From: an uncultured Bacilli bacterium
GTDB taxonomy: Bacteria > Bacillota_I > Bacilli_A > RF39 > UBA660
Assembly: GCA_944331835.1 (NCBI GenBank)
Contig: CALVIU010000002.1
Span: forward strand, 1 to 48,515
Length of the DNA stretch: 48,515 nucleotides
Direction of reading: 5' to 3'
Positions 34,324 through 42,388 of the stretch are shown piece after piece. The position numbers were made by a program, and so were the translations under genes. A model generated the notes under the pieces. It worked only from the letters and a program-made list of their open reading frames with translations, did not search any database and was not told the origin of the DNA. How positions within the stretch are numbered: the stretch's first letter is position 1; every line of letters starts with the position of its first letter.

Positions 34324-35028
34324 ATGAAATTAGTAATTAAAAATTTAAAGAAAAACTTTGGTTCCAAAGAAGTTTTAAAAGATATAGATTTTGAATTTAC
34401 CAGTGGCAAAATCTATGGCCTTCTTGGGCGCAATGGTGCTGGTAAAACGACACTATTTAATTGTTTAAATGAAGATTTAGATGTTGATGCTGGTGAGTTT
34501 TATATTATGGATGGTGAAAAACGCAAAATTGAATCTAAAGATATCGGCTATGTTTTATCAACACCAGTTGTTCCAGAATTCCTAACAGGGCGTGAGTTTT
34601 TAAAGTTTTTTATCGACATTAACAAAGATAATATCACTGATATAAAAACTATTGATGAATATTTTGATTTAGTAAAAATTGAACCCGAAGATCGCGATAA
34701 ATTAATGAAAGATTATTCCCATGGAATGAAAAATAAAGTTCAAATGTTAGTCCATATTATTGCTAGTCCTAGCATTTTACTTTTAGATGAACCATTGACA
34801 TCTTTTGATGTAGTAGTTGCTGAAGAAATGAAAGAACTATTAAAAAAACTAAAGAAAGGGCATATTTTAATTTTTTCAACCCATATCATGGAACTGGCCC
34901 TAGATTTATGTGATGAAATAGTAGTATTAAATAATGGGACTTTAGAAAGCATTGATAAGAGTAATATGAACAATGATAAATTTAAAGAAAAAATTATTAA
35001 TGTTTTAAAGGGTGAAGAAAATGCTTAA
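34324..35028 (+). CDS. ABC transporter ATP-binding protein
   Basis: ATG 34324 is the start: GTGAGG precedes it, 'MKLVIKNLKKNFG' is a normal ABC beginning, and an upstream in-frame extension to 34243 runs through the terminator and promoter. The 234 residues show Walker A 'GRNGAGKTT', the shortened signature 'YSHGMKNKV', Walker B 'ILLLDEPLTSFD' and H-loop 'STHIM'. It overlaps the permease gene by eight bases. The SHGM signature is typical of DrrA/antibiotic- or bacteriocin-type exporters. Confidence 0.92.
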   Translation: MKLVIKNLKKNFGSKEVLKDIDFEFTSGKIYGLLGRNGAGKTTLFNCLNEDLDVDAGEFYIMDGEKRKIESKDIGYVLSTPVVPEFLTGREFLKFFIDINKDNITDIKTIDEYFDLVKIEPEDRDKLMKDYSHGMKNKVQMLVHIIASPSILLLDEPLTSFDVVVAEEMKELLKKLKKGHILIFSTHIMELALDLCDEIVVLNNGTLESIDKSNMNNDKFKEKIINVLKGEENA

Positions 35029-36595
35029 TGATTTTCGCATTTCTTTTCAAGTTAAAAATGCTTATACAGTAAATGAATTTATCTATGGTTTACAACGTAT
35101 CCCATTTATAGGTAAATTTATTCCAGATTCTCTATATAAAATGAAGTTTTTTAAAATCTTAAGTTTTATCATAACATTTATAAGAGAAATCATTAAAATA
35201 TTTGGCTTTAAATTATTATATATAGCAGTATTTTTAATATTACCTTTAAGTTTATATAAAAGTAATAGCTATGAATTTTTTATGCATATCTATTTATTCT
35301 TAGCCCTTATTGGTTCATTTTCCAATACAGAAATATTTAATCCAACGAGAGATAAATATTATATGATAGTATTAATGAAAATGAATGCTCGTAATCATAC
35401 AATTAGTAACTTTCTATATTTTTTAGGTAGTACTTTCATCGGACAATTAACGGCATTGTTGTTACTTGCTCATAATATAGTTCCTTGGTATTTTATCTTA
35501 CTTTTAGTTATCCTAACTATTATGTTAAAGTTTATTGCTATAAATTTCTATTTTTATCGCATGAAGATAAAAGGACAAGTAATCAATGAAAACAAACCTG
35601 AATCTTGGACTTTGTATTTTGGTTTAATAGCTATTTTACTTTGCTTAGCATATGGTTTGCCTTACTTTAATATTGTTATACCTAATTACTTATTTTTAAT
35701 TATAAGTGTTATTATCCTAATATTAGGGTTAATTTCTATTAAGACAGTATTTAAATATCCCAATTATGCTAAACTATATAAAAAATTATTAAATCCTGAT
35801 AATGTTTTTGTTAATAGTGAAGATGCCCAAAAGAATACTATAATTGCAAGTAATTTAAAACAAATAAGCATTGATACTACTATCACTAGTAATAAAGAAG
35901 GCTTTGCTTATTTTCATGATTTATTTGTCAAAAGACATCGTAAAATACTAAGCGATAGTGCTAAAAAAACAACTTTAGGTATTTTATTAGTTGGCATAGT
36001 TTTATTATTTGTTCTTTTCATAGTTCCTGAATCTAAAGAAATAATAAATAATTTTATATTGAACTATTTGCCATTTATTTTATTGCTAATGTACTTTTTA
36101 AATACTGGTAAAGTTGTTACCAATGCTATGTTTATGAATTGTGATCACTCTATGCTTAGTTATCGTTTCTATAGACAACCAAATACTTTACTTTCTTTAT
36201 TTAAAGAAAGATTAAAAACATTAATTATCCTTAATTTAATTCCTGCACTTACAATGAGTTTAGTTATTTCTATTCTTCTAGCTGTAAGTGGGGGAGCATC
36301 ATTTATTACTTATATTGTAGTTTTCTTCTCAATTGTAGCAATGTCAATTTTCTTTTCTGTTCATAATCTTATTTTATATTACTTACTTCAACCATATAAT
36401 ATTGGCATGGAAATGAAAAGTACAACTTATACAATTGTAAGTATAGCAACTTATTGGCTTTGTTACTATATATCTGACTTAAAAGTATCATCATTTACTT
36501 TTGGTATTATCATGATTATCTTTGCAATTGTCTATTCTTTAATATCTTTATTTTTGGTTTATAGATATGCACCGAAGACCTTCAAATTGAGGTAA
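35021..36595 (+). CDS. ABC transporter permease
   Basis: ATG 35021 gives 524 residues; GTG 35012 is part of the ribosome-binding region. About ten hydrophobic segments are spread from residue 60 to the C-terminus. It has no FtsX signature and resembles large ABC-2-type permeases that pair with the preceding ATPase. Substrate unknown. It is co-transcribed with the ATPase gene and followed two bases later by ogt. Confidence 0.85.
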   Translation: MLNDFRISFQVKNAYTVNEFIYGLQRIPFIGKFIPDSLYKMKFFKILSFIITFIREIIKIFGFKLLYIAVFLILPLSLYKSNSYEFFMHIYLFLALIGSFSNTEIFNPTRDKYYMIVLMKMNARNHTISNFLYFLGSTFIGQLTALLLLAHNIVPWYFILLLVILTIMLKFIAINFYFYRMKIKGQVINENKPESWTLYFGLIAILLCLAYGLPYFNIVIPNYLFLIISVIILILGLISIKTVFKYPNYAKLYKKLLNPDNVFVNSEDAQKNTIIASNLKQISIDTTITSNKEGFAYFHDLFVKRHRKILSDSAKKTTLGILLVGIVLLFVLFIVPESKEIINNFILNYLPFILLLMYFLNTGKVVTNAMFMNCDHSMLSYRFYRQPNTLLSLFKERLKTLIILNLIPALTMSLVISILLAVSGGASFITYIVVFFSIVAMSIFFSVHNLILYYLLQPYNIGMEMKSTTYTIVSIATYWLCYYISDLKVSSFTFGIIMIIFAIVYSLISLFLVYRYAPKTFKLR

Positions 36596-36597
36596 TT

Positions 36598-37071
36598 ATG
36601 AATTATATATCACATTATAATTCTCCGATTGGTGAGATTCTTCTAGCAAGCGATGGGCATAATCTGACAGGATTATGGTTTGTAAATCAAAAGTATTTTG
36701 CCAAAAATTTAAATGAAGATGCTAAGGAAAGCTCCTTAGAAGTATTTGATTTAACAAAGAGATGGTTAGATTCATATTTTGAGGGAAATAAACCGGATTT
36801 TAACATCCCAATAAAATTTATTGGTAGTGACTTTCAAGTAGCAGTTTGGCAAAGTTTACTTAAAATACCTTATGGTAAATTTGTAACTTATGGTGATCTT
36901 GCCAGAAGTTTAAATACATCCCCTAGAGCAGTGGGAACTGCAGTCGGTAAAAATCCAATAAGTATTATAGTTCCATGTCACCGTGTAGTAGGTAAAAATA
37001 AAACTTTAACTGGCTATGCTGGTGGTATTGATAAAAAAGAATATTTATTAAACCTAGAAACTTCAAAATGA
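36598..37071 (+). CDS. ogt: Methylated-DNA-protein-cysteine methyltransferase
   Basis: This suicide enzyme removes O6-alkyl groups from guanine by transfer to its own cysteine. The active site is 'IVPCHRVVG' with C127. 'FQVAVWQSLLKIPYGKFVTYGDLA' is the DNA-binding recognition region with the arginine-finger-like 'SPRAVGTAVGKNP'. The 157-residue length fits Ogt without the AdaA/AdaB extension. It is at the end of the ABC operon. Confidence 0.95.
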   Translation: MNYISHYNSPIGEILLASDGHNLTGLWFVNQKYFAKNLNEDAKESSLEVFDLTKRWLDSYFEGNKPDFNIPIKFIGSDFQVAVWQSLLKIPYGKFVTYGDLARSLNTSPRAVGTAVGKNPISIIVPCHRVVGKNKTLTGYAGGIDKKEYLLNLETSK

Positions 37072-37095
37072 TGACAAAACATGACAAAAAATAAG

Positions 37096-37124
37096 TTGCA
37101 AAGCTTATTAACATTTGTTAAAAT
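37096..37124 (+). promoter_or_regulatory. Promoter for the putative antitoxin RNA
   Basis: TTGCAA (37096-37101), 17 bp, TAAAAT (37119-37124). The start would be near 37131, at the beginning of the left arm of the long inverted repeat. Confidence 0.5.
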
Positions 37125-37130
37125 AAAATT

Positions 37131-37208
37131 GTAAGCGTTACCTCTAGTGGATAATGCCTGCATGTTTGGTACAGACACTATACCTGAACAAGGCTAGTGT
37201 CTATTTTT
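37131..37208 (+). ncRNA. Putative type I antitoxin RNA
   Basis: A transcript from about 37131 would end at a strong terminator: AGACACTA (37174-37181) pairs with TAGTGTCT (37196-37203), then ATTTTT. At about 78 nt it would overlap the 3' part of the minus-strand toxin transcript, as RatA overlaps txpA. No ORF on this strand looks real. Inference from structure and layout; no homology search was possible. Confidence 0.5.
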
Positions 37209-37376
37209 CTATATTAAACGTAGTATCACTACAATTAATAAGATTATTATTACTAAAAGAGTACTTATATTTTCTTCTTTGTTCATATCTTTTGCCCCTT
37301 TCATTCCAAAACCCCCAATATTTGAGTAGTAAGAAATTACTTAGTTGAAAGCAGGCACTACCACTCTCAGGTAACG
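37136..37376. repeat. Long inverted repeat flanking the toxin gene
   Basis: Arms at 37136-37161 and 37351-37376 pair in three blocks: CGTTACCT/AGGTAACG, AGTGG/CCACT and TGCCTGC/GCAGGCA. On the minus strand, the right arm is exactly at the predicted 5' end of the toxin mRNA and the left arm is in its 3' region. This end-to-end pairing is typical of type I toxin mRNAs. Confidence 0.7.
37209..37286 (-). CDS. Putative type I toxin peptide (small hydrophobic)
   Basis: On the minus strand a 25-residue peptide starts at ATG 37286: a charged start 'MNKEEN', then almost entirely Leu, Ile and Val, ending 'LRLI'. AAAGGGG lies eight bases upstream. An in-frame ATG at 37304 would give 31 residues starting 'MKGAKDM', a 'translated Shine-Dalgarno' often annotated for holin-like type I toxins. 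Promoter, long-range mRNA pairing and opposing RNA fit a txpA/ratA-like toxin-antitoxin system. The peptide is too short for standard ORF calling. Confidence 0.5.
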   Translation of the reverse strand: MNKEENISTLLVIIILLIVVILRLI

Positions 37377-37383
37377 GTTATTT

Positions 37384-37412
37384 ATTCTAAATTAATGTAA
37401 ATACAAAATCAA
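37384..37412 (-). promoter_or_regulatory. Promoter for the toxin mRNA
   Basis: On the minus strand, TTGATT (37412-37407), 17 bp, TAGAAT (37389-37384). The start would be near 37377. Confidence 0.55.
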
Positions 37413-37447
37413 GGAAAACAGTCCGTCAAAAATCGACAATAAATATA

Positions 37448-37499
37448 TTGACTACTTATGATATAAAGATATATAATTGATGTGAAACAAGTTTCATAT
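37448..37499 (+). promoter_or_regulatory. Promoter and operator-like dyad for the SUF operon
   Basis: TTGACT (37448-37453), 18 bp, TATAAT (37472-37477). Just downstream TGAAAC-AA-GTTTCA (37483-37496) is a perfect dyad, extending to 37480-37499 with one G-T. It covers the expected transcription start, a repressor position. The TetR gene in the same operon is the natural candidate to bind it. Confidence 0.65.
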
Positions 37500-37510
37500 A
37501 GGGTGATGTT

Positions 37511-38218
37511 ATGATAGAACTTAAAAATATATGTTTTAAAAAAGATAATAAAATAATATTAGATAGTATAAATTTAAAATTAGAAGATGAAAAATTTTAT
37601 TGTATCACTGGTCCAAATGGTTCAGGTAAATCGACTCTTGCTAAAATTATCATGGGAATAGAACAACCAACCGAGGGAAAAATCTACTTAAATGGGGTAG
37701 ATATAACGGATAAATCAATAGATGAAAGAGCCAAGATGGGAATTGCTTTTGCATTTCAACAACCCGTTCGTTTTAAAGGTATTACTGTTTTTGATTTATT
37801 AAAATTTGCAACTTCCAAAAATATTACACGTAAGGATGCATGTGAATACCTATCAAAAGTTGGACTATGTGCCTTAGAATATGTCGATCGGGAAGTAAAT
37901 GCTTCACTTTCTGGTGGTGAATTAAAACGTATCGAAATTGCTACCATAATTGCTCGTAATCCAAGCATTGCCATATTTGATGAACCTGAAGCAGGTATCG
38001 ATTTATGGAGCTTTCAAAATTTAAATACTGTCTTTAAAGAATTAGGTGCTACTTCCAAAGGAGTTACTTTAGTTATATCCCATCAAGAAAGAATATTAGA
38101 TATAGCTGATGAAATAATTCTTTTAGAAAATGGTCATATTACTAAAACTGGTACTAGCAAAGAAATGTTAGATTCCTTATTATGTGAATCAAAATGTTGC
38201 AAGAAGGTGATTAAATGA
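37511..38218 (+). CDS. sufC: SufC/SmsC-type ATPase of a minimal SUF system
   Basis: SufC is the ABC-type ATPase that drives Fe-S cluster assembly on its SufB/D partner in the cytoplasm. The 235 residues show Walker A 'GPNGSGKST', signature 'LSGGELKRIEIA' and Walker B 'IAIFDEPEAGIDLW'. The 'DEPEAGIDLW' ending differs from the 'DE(T/I)DSGLDID' of classical SufC and looks more like the two-gene SMS (SUF-like minimal system) group. Absence of membrane permeases and overlap with a SufB-like gene support the assignment over a transporter ATPase. Confidence 0.88.
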   Translation: MIELKNICFKKDNKIILDSINLKLEDEKFYCITGPNGSGKSTLAKIIMGIEQPTEGKIYLNGVDITDKSIDERAKMGIAFAFQQPVRFKGITVFDLLKFATSKNITRKDACEYLSKVGLCALEYVDREVNASLSGGELKRIEIATIIARNPSIAIFDEPEAGIDLWSFQNLNTVFKELGATSKGVTLVISHQERILDIADEIILLENGHITKTGTSKEMLDSLLCESKCCKKVIK

Positions 38219-39132
38219 ATAAAGTAGATGAAGCATTATTAACTGAAGTACTCGGTGAAAATTTAGAAAAAGCCGATGCCATCAATATTCGTAAAAATGG
38301 CGAAAGTATTAAAAGAAGTGTATCACCATACATTGATATAGTTTCTAAAAAAGATAAAAGTGGAATCGACATTTTTGTTAAAGATAACGTTAAATTTGGT
38401 ATAGTTCATATTCCTGTAATTATTACTGAAAGTGGATTAACTGATGTTGTTTATAATGATTTTTATATCGGTAAAAATTCTAATGTCATTATCATGGCTG
38501 GCTGTGGAATTCACAATGATTTACATAAGGATAGTGAGCATGATGGTATCCACCGTTTCTTCTTAAGTGAAAACTCCAAAGTAAAATATGTTGAAAAACA
38601 TTATGGCGAAGGTAAAGGTGATGGTAAAAGAGTTTTAAATCCTACCACTGAAATATATATGAAATCAGGTTCTTCAATGACTATGGATAGTGTCCAAATT
38701 AAAGGTGTCGATGATACTATTCGTATTACGAAAGCCGAACTTGCTGAAAATACTACTTTAGTTATAAATGAGAAAATATTGACTAACAATGCCCAAACTG
38801 CTAAAACAGAATTTAATGTTGAACTAAATGGTGAAAATGCTAGTACCCATGTAACTAGTAGAAGTGTAGCAACTGATGATTCTTATCAAGAATTTAAATC
38901 AAACATTAATGGCAACACAAAATGTTATGCTCATGTTGAGTGTGATGCAATCATTAAAGATAATGGACGTGTTAAAGCCATCCCGGAAATTTATGCCGGA
39001 TCTGTTGATGCCAATTTAATTCACGAAGCGGCAATTGGTAAAATCGCCGGAGAACAACTATTAAAGTTGATGTCTTTAGGTTTAAGTGAAAAAGATGCCG
39101 AAGCAGCAATAATCGAAGGATTTTTGAAGTAG
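38215..39132 (+). CDS. SufB/SufD-family scaffold (SmsB-like), short form
   Basis: At 305 residues this is far shorter than SufB or SufD of full SUF systems (about 420-470) and close to the archaeal/SMS form. The core beta-helix ends with '[21 protein letters not shown]' and '[20 protein letters not shown]', the conserved SufBD C-terminus. C243 in 'HVECDAII' lies where SufB has its cluster-related cysteine ('QCDSMLIG'), and H270 precedes EAAIG. It overlaps sufC by four bases. No sufS, sufU or iscU is adjacent. Confidence 0.88.
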   Translation: MNKVDEALLTEVLGENLEKADAINIRKNGESIKRSVSPYIDIVSKKDKSGIDIFVKDNVKFGIVHIPVIITESGLTDVVYNDFYIGKNSNVIIMAGCGIHNDLHKDSEHDGIHRFFLSENSKVKYVEKHYGEGKGDGKRVLNPTTEIYMKSGSSMTMDSVQIKGVDDTIRITKAELAENTTLVINEKILTNNAQTAKTEFNVELNGENASTHVTSRSVATDDSYQEFKSNINGNTKCYAHVECDAIIKDNGRVKAIPEIYAGSVDANLIHEAAIGKIAGEQLLKLMSLGLSEKDAEAAIIEGFLK

Positions 39133-39140
39133 GTGTAATG

Positions 39141-39842
39141 ATGCCAAAATTAGTATTAGTAAGACACGGACAAAGTATTTGGAATTTAGAAAATAAATTT
39201 ACTGGTTGGACTGATGTTGGATTATCTGATAAAGGTGTTAAAGAAGCGATAGATGCTGGTAAGACTTTAAAAAAACTAGGTTACACGTTTGATGTTGCTT
39301 ATACATCTTTATTAAAAAGGGCCCAAGATACATTAAATATAATTTTAAAAGAGCTTGACTTAAATATTGAAATTAATAAAACTTACAAATTAAACGAACG
39401 ACACTATGGGGCACTGCAAGGATTAAATAAAGATGAAACTAGGCAAAAATATGGCGAAGAACAAGTAAGACTATGGCGAAGAAGTGCTGAAGTTAGACCT
39501 CCAGCCCTAACCAAAGATGACCCAAGATATCCAGGAAATGATCCAATTTATAAAGATATTCCAGAAAGTGAACTTCCTCTAACTGAAAATCTAGTTGATA
39601 CCATCAAAAGAGTAGTGAGCTACTATGAATCAACTATTATTCCAGACTTAATATTGGGTAAGAAAATAATTATCGTTGCTCATGGCAATAGTTTAAGAGG
39701 ACTTGTAAAATACTTAGATAATCTATCAGATGAAGAAGTAATGGATCTAGAAATTCCTACCGGAGTACCTTTAGTTTATGAATTAGATGATAACCTAAAA
39801 CCAATTAAACATTACTATTTAAAGGATGAAGATTATGCCTAA
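39141..39842 (+). CDS. gpmA: 2,3-bisphosphoglycerate-dependent phosphoglycerate mutase
   Basis: This glycolytic enzyme interconverts 3- and 2-phosphoglycerate through a phosphohistidine. The start is ATG 39141 (ATG 39138 is also possible; AGGTG at 39131 favours the second). H9 in 'VRHGQS' is the phosphorylated residue. '[15 protein letters not shown]', '[15 protein letters not shown]', '[10 protein letters not shown]' and '[12 protein letters not shown]' are conserved. Its 233 residues fit the family. Its place between Fe-S and regulator genes looks like operon packing. Confidence 0.95.
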   Translation: MPKLVLVRHGQSIWNLENKFTGWTDVGLSDKGVKEAIDAGKTLKKLGYTFDVAYTSLLKRAQDTLNIILKELDLNIEINKTYKLNERHYGALQGLNKDETRQKYGEEQVRLWRRSAEVRPPALTKDDPRYPGNDPIYKDIPESELPLTENLVDTIKRVVSYYESTIIPDLILGKKIIIVAHGNSLRGLVKYLDNLSDEEVMDLEIPTGVPLVYELDDNLKPIKHYYLKDEDYA

Positions 39843-40437
39843 TGTTCGTGAACCGATTAAAGAATCATCCAAAGAAAAGAAACAAAAAATAATAGACATC
39901 GGATTTAAACTAATGTGTGAAAAAGGTTATCATAATGTCTCTTGTGTAGACATTGCTGCTTCTGCTAATGTATCAACTGGTATAATTTATCAATATTTTA
40001 AAGATAAACTAGATATCTTTATTGCAGGAACAAAACTTTATTCAGAAAAGTTAATGTTTCCAATGCTAAATGCTTTAGAAAATAAAAATATTACTAAGGA
40101 AAACTTTGATAAAATCTTGCGTAATATGGTTGATGATGCTATTAAAGCGCATACGTTAACTAAAAATGCTCATAAAGAACTCATGTCGATGAGTTGCCTA
40201 GATAATGAAGTATTTGCTATATTTAATTGCAATGAAGAAGATGCAACGGAAAAGTTAGTCCGTAATTTTCCTAAAGTGAAAAATATCAAAGAAAAAGTTC
40301 ATTTGTTAATTAATATGGTTGATAACTTGTGTCATGAAATAGTCTATCACAAGCATGAAAATTATGATTATGCTTTTATGAAGGAACAAACAATTAAATT
40401 GATAGAATATATGATGGAGGATGTTTATGAAAACTGA
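39835..40437 (+). CDS. TetR/AcrR-family regulator
   Basis: ATG 39835 (AAGGATGAAG ahead) gives 200 residues; an in-frame ATG at 39826 is within gpmA. Residues about 15-60 form the HTH: '[40 protein letters not shown]'-type order. The remaining helices form the ligand-binding/dimer domain with several cysteines and histidines ('SCLDNE', '[13 protein letters not shown]'), which could sense metal. It overlaps gpmA by 8 and the cation efflux gene by 11 bases. Confidence 0.92.
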   Translation: MPNVREPIKESSKEKKQKIIDIGFKLMCEKGYHNVSCVDIAASANVSTGIIYQYFKDKLDIFIAGTKLYSEKLMFPMLNALENKNITKENFDKILRNMVDDAIKAHTLTKNAHKELMSMSCLDNEVFAIFNCNEEDATEKLVRNFPKVKNIKEKVHLLINMVDNLCHEIVYHKHENYDYAFMKEQTIKLIEYMMEDVYEN

Positions 40438-41308
40438 TAAAAATATTTTAATTGCCTTTATACTAAATTTAGGCTTTTCGATATTTGAAATTATCGGTGG
40501 CTTATTTACTAGTAGTATTGCTATTATTTCTGATGCTTTTCATGATTTTGTTGATGCTTTTAGTATTGGATTATCCTATATTTTAGAAAGAAAAAGTAAA
40601 AAGAAACCAGATTATAAATATACCTATGGTTATATGCGTTTCTCAGTCCTTGGAGCTTTTCTAACAACCACTTTTCTTGCTGCTGGTTCCATAGTAGTTA
40701 TGATAAGTGCAATCAATCGTTTATTTAATCCTGTGGAAGTTCATTATAATGGCATGATTATAATTTCTATTATTGGTATCATTGTAAATTTTCTAGCTGC
40801 TTATCAAACTAAAGATGGAGATTCATTGAATCAAAAGTCAGTAAACTTACATATGCTTGAAGATGTCTTAGGTTGGATTGTAGTTTTCATCGGATCAATT
40901 TTAATGAAGTTTACCGATATTTCCTATATCGATTCTATTATGAGTATTGGTATTGCTTGTTACATTTTAATTCATGCCCTAAAGAATTTAAAATCTGTTT
41001 TAGATTTATTCTTAGTGAAAACTCCTGCTTCAATCGATATTGACCATTTAAAAAAAGAGTTATTAGAAATTCCTAATGTAACTGATATTCATCATATCCA
41101 TGTTTGGAGTATCGATGGCGTAAATAACTATGCAACACTTCATGCTGTAAGTGATGTTAAAGATTTAACTGCTGCCAAAAAAGCTATAAAAGAATGCTTA
41201 AAGGAACATGGAATTGCTCATAGTACTATTGAACTAGAAAATTCTAAGGAAAAATGTCCTGAACACGATTGTGTAGTAAAAGTATCAAATAGTACTCATC
41301 ATCATTAA
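40427..41308 (+). CDS. Cation diffusion facilitator family transporter
   Basis: ATG 40427 is chosen because GGAGG ends at 40420, leaving ATG 40421 too close. The 293-residue antiporter exports divalent metal (Zn/Cd/Fe-like). Six transmembrane helices are visible. H39-x3-D43 in helix 2 ('DAFHDFVDAF') and H-x3-D in helix 5 ('LHMLEDVLGW') form the tetrahedral zinc-type site. The cytoplasmic C-terminal domain ('VTDIHHIHVWSIDG') is followed by a His-rich tail. Pairing with a TetR gene suggests metal-responsive control. Confidence 0.93.
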   Translation: MKTDKNILIAFILNLGFSIFEIIGGLFTSSIAIISDAFHDFVDAFSIGLSYILERKSKKKPDYKYTYGYMRFSVLGAFLTTTFLAAGSIVVMISAINRLFNPVEVHYNGMIIISIIGIIVNFLAAYQTKDGDSLNQKSVNLHMLEDVLGWIVVFIGSILMKFTDISYIDSIMSIGIACYILIHALKNLKSVLDLFLVKTPASIDIDHLKKELLEIPNVTDIHHIHVWSIDGVNNYATLHAVSDVKDLTAAKKAIKECLKEHGIAHSTIELENSKEKCPEHDCVVKVSNSTHHH

Positions 41309-41312
41309 TGTC

Positions 41313-41335
41313 AAACTCGCAAGAGTTTTTTTCTT
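41313..41335 (+). terminator. Intrinsic terminator of the SUF operon
   Basis: AAACTC (41313-41318) pairs with GAGTTT (41323-41328) around GCAA, followed by a T-rich run. Confidence 0.75.
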
Positions 41336-41341
41336 TTTCTC

Positions 41342-41372
41342 TTGACTTGGAGTTATCTCCAGACGTTATGAT
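41342..41372 (+). promoter_or_regulatory. MerR-type promoter for the flavodoxin operon
   Basis: TTGACT (41342-41347) and TATGAT (41367-41372) are separated by 19 bp. Directly after the -35 lies the perfect dyad TGGAG-TTAT-CTCCA (41348-41361). The layout is identical to that of the merR promoter at 10349. A second -10-like TATAAT at 41372 would have a 24-bp spacer and is unlikely alone. Confidence 0.75.
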
Positions 41373-41396
41373 ATAATTAGTTAATAAAGGAGGATT

Positions 41397-41897
41397 ATGA
41401 AAAAATTAGTAATTTATTTTTCTCATACTGGGGAAAACTATATGAGCGATGGCATTAGAAACATCGATAAGGGCAATACCGAAATAGTTGCTGAAAAAAT
41501 TGCTGCTAAAACGGGAGCAGACTTATTTGAAGTTGAAACTATTAAGGATTATCCATATGACTATTATGAATGTTGTGCTGAAGCTAAGAAAGAATTGCAA
41601 AGTCAAGCAAGACCGGAGTTAAAAAGATATTTAAATGATTTATCAGAATATGATACGATTTATATCGGTTATCCTATTTGGTATGGCACATTTCCAATGG
41701 CTTTAGCAAGTGCTTTAGAAAGATTGAATTTTACGGACAAAACTGTAAAGCCATTTGCAACTAATGAAGGTAGTGGTTTAGGTAATTCAGTTAGTGATAT
41801 AAAACGCATTTGTAACAATGCTATAGTTTCTGATGGTTTATCTATCCGGGGTAGTGATGCTAGTATTTCCGATAATTTACTAGATAATTGGCTTTAA
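41397..41897 (+). CDS. Flavodoxin
   Basis: This 166-residue FMN-binding electron carrier has 'YFSHTGEN' as the phosphate-binding loop at the N-terminus, a 'GYPIWYGTFPMAL' loop and 'NEGSGLGNSVSDI'. These are typical of the flavodoxin-4 (YfkO/WrbA-unlike) group found near MerR regulators. AAAGGAGG precedes the ATG. It heads an operon with a cyclophilin-like protein and a DUF4405 membrane protein. Confidence 0.92.
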   Translation: MKKLVIYFSHTGENYMSDGIRNIDKGNTEIVAEKIAAKTGADLFEVETIKDYPYDYYECCAEAKKELQSQARPELKRYLNDLSEYDTIYIGYPIWYGTFPMALASALERLNFTDKTVKPFATNEGSGLGNSVSDIKRICNNAIVSDGLSIRGSDASISDNLLDNWL

Positions 41898-41910
41898 TAA
41901 TTTTTAAAAT

Positions 41911-42387
41911 ATGAAAAATAAACACTTAATCTTTATTTTATTGGTTGTCTGCATCATCACTACATTTTTAATAATTCTTATATTAGATGAAAATCATAAT
42001 CAAACAACTTCTAATAAAGATAATATTATAGAAAGTGGAGAAAATGCTATGAATTTAACAATAAATGGTACAAATCTAAATGTAAATTTGGAAAATAATG
42101 CTACAACAACAGCTTTACTAGAACTACTGCCATTAGAAATATCAATGTCTGAGTTAAACGGGAATGAAAAATATTATTATTTATCTGAATCTTTACCAAC
42201 AAATGCTGAAGAAGTTGGAACAATTCATGCTGGTGATATTATGCTTTATGGTGATGATTGTCTTGTAATATTCTATGAAACATTTGAAACCAATTACCGT
42301 TACACTAAAATAGGTCATATTGCTAACTATGAAGATTTAAAAGAACTTTTAGGAAGTGGAAATATAACTGTAAGGTGGGATAAATAA
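41911..42387 (+). CDS. Membrane-anchored cyclophilin-like protein
   Basis: The 158 residues begin with a signal anchor (about 5-25), a short linker, then a cyclophilin-like fold of about 110 residues. Characteristic text is 'LLPLEISMSELNGNEKYYYL', 'GTIHAGDIMLYGDDCLVIFY' and 'TRIGHI'-like 'TKIGHIANY'. Proteins of this family are repeatedly found with flavodoxins; the family is known for the fold, not for prolyl isomerase activity. It is probably extracytoplasmic. Confidence 0.85.
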   Translation: MKNKHLIFILLVVCIITTFLIILILDENHNQTTSNKDNIIESGENAMNLTINGTNLNVNLENNATTTALLELLPLEISMSELNGNEKYYYLSESLPTNAEEVGTIHAGDIMLYGDDCLVIFYETFETNYRYTKIGHIANYEDLKELLGSGNITVRWDK

Positions 42388-42388
42388 T

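Noticed and set aside
37154-37348. Plus-strand 64-residue ORF
   Set aside because: It crosses the terminator hairpin, lacks a ribosome-binding site and is antisense to the toxin peptide.
37131-37376. 6S RNA or tmRNA in the ogt-sufC gap
   Set aside because: No tmRNA or 6S signature was recognised. Two opposing promoters and a peptide frame explain the structure better.
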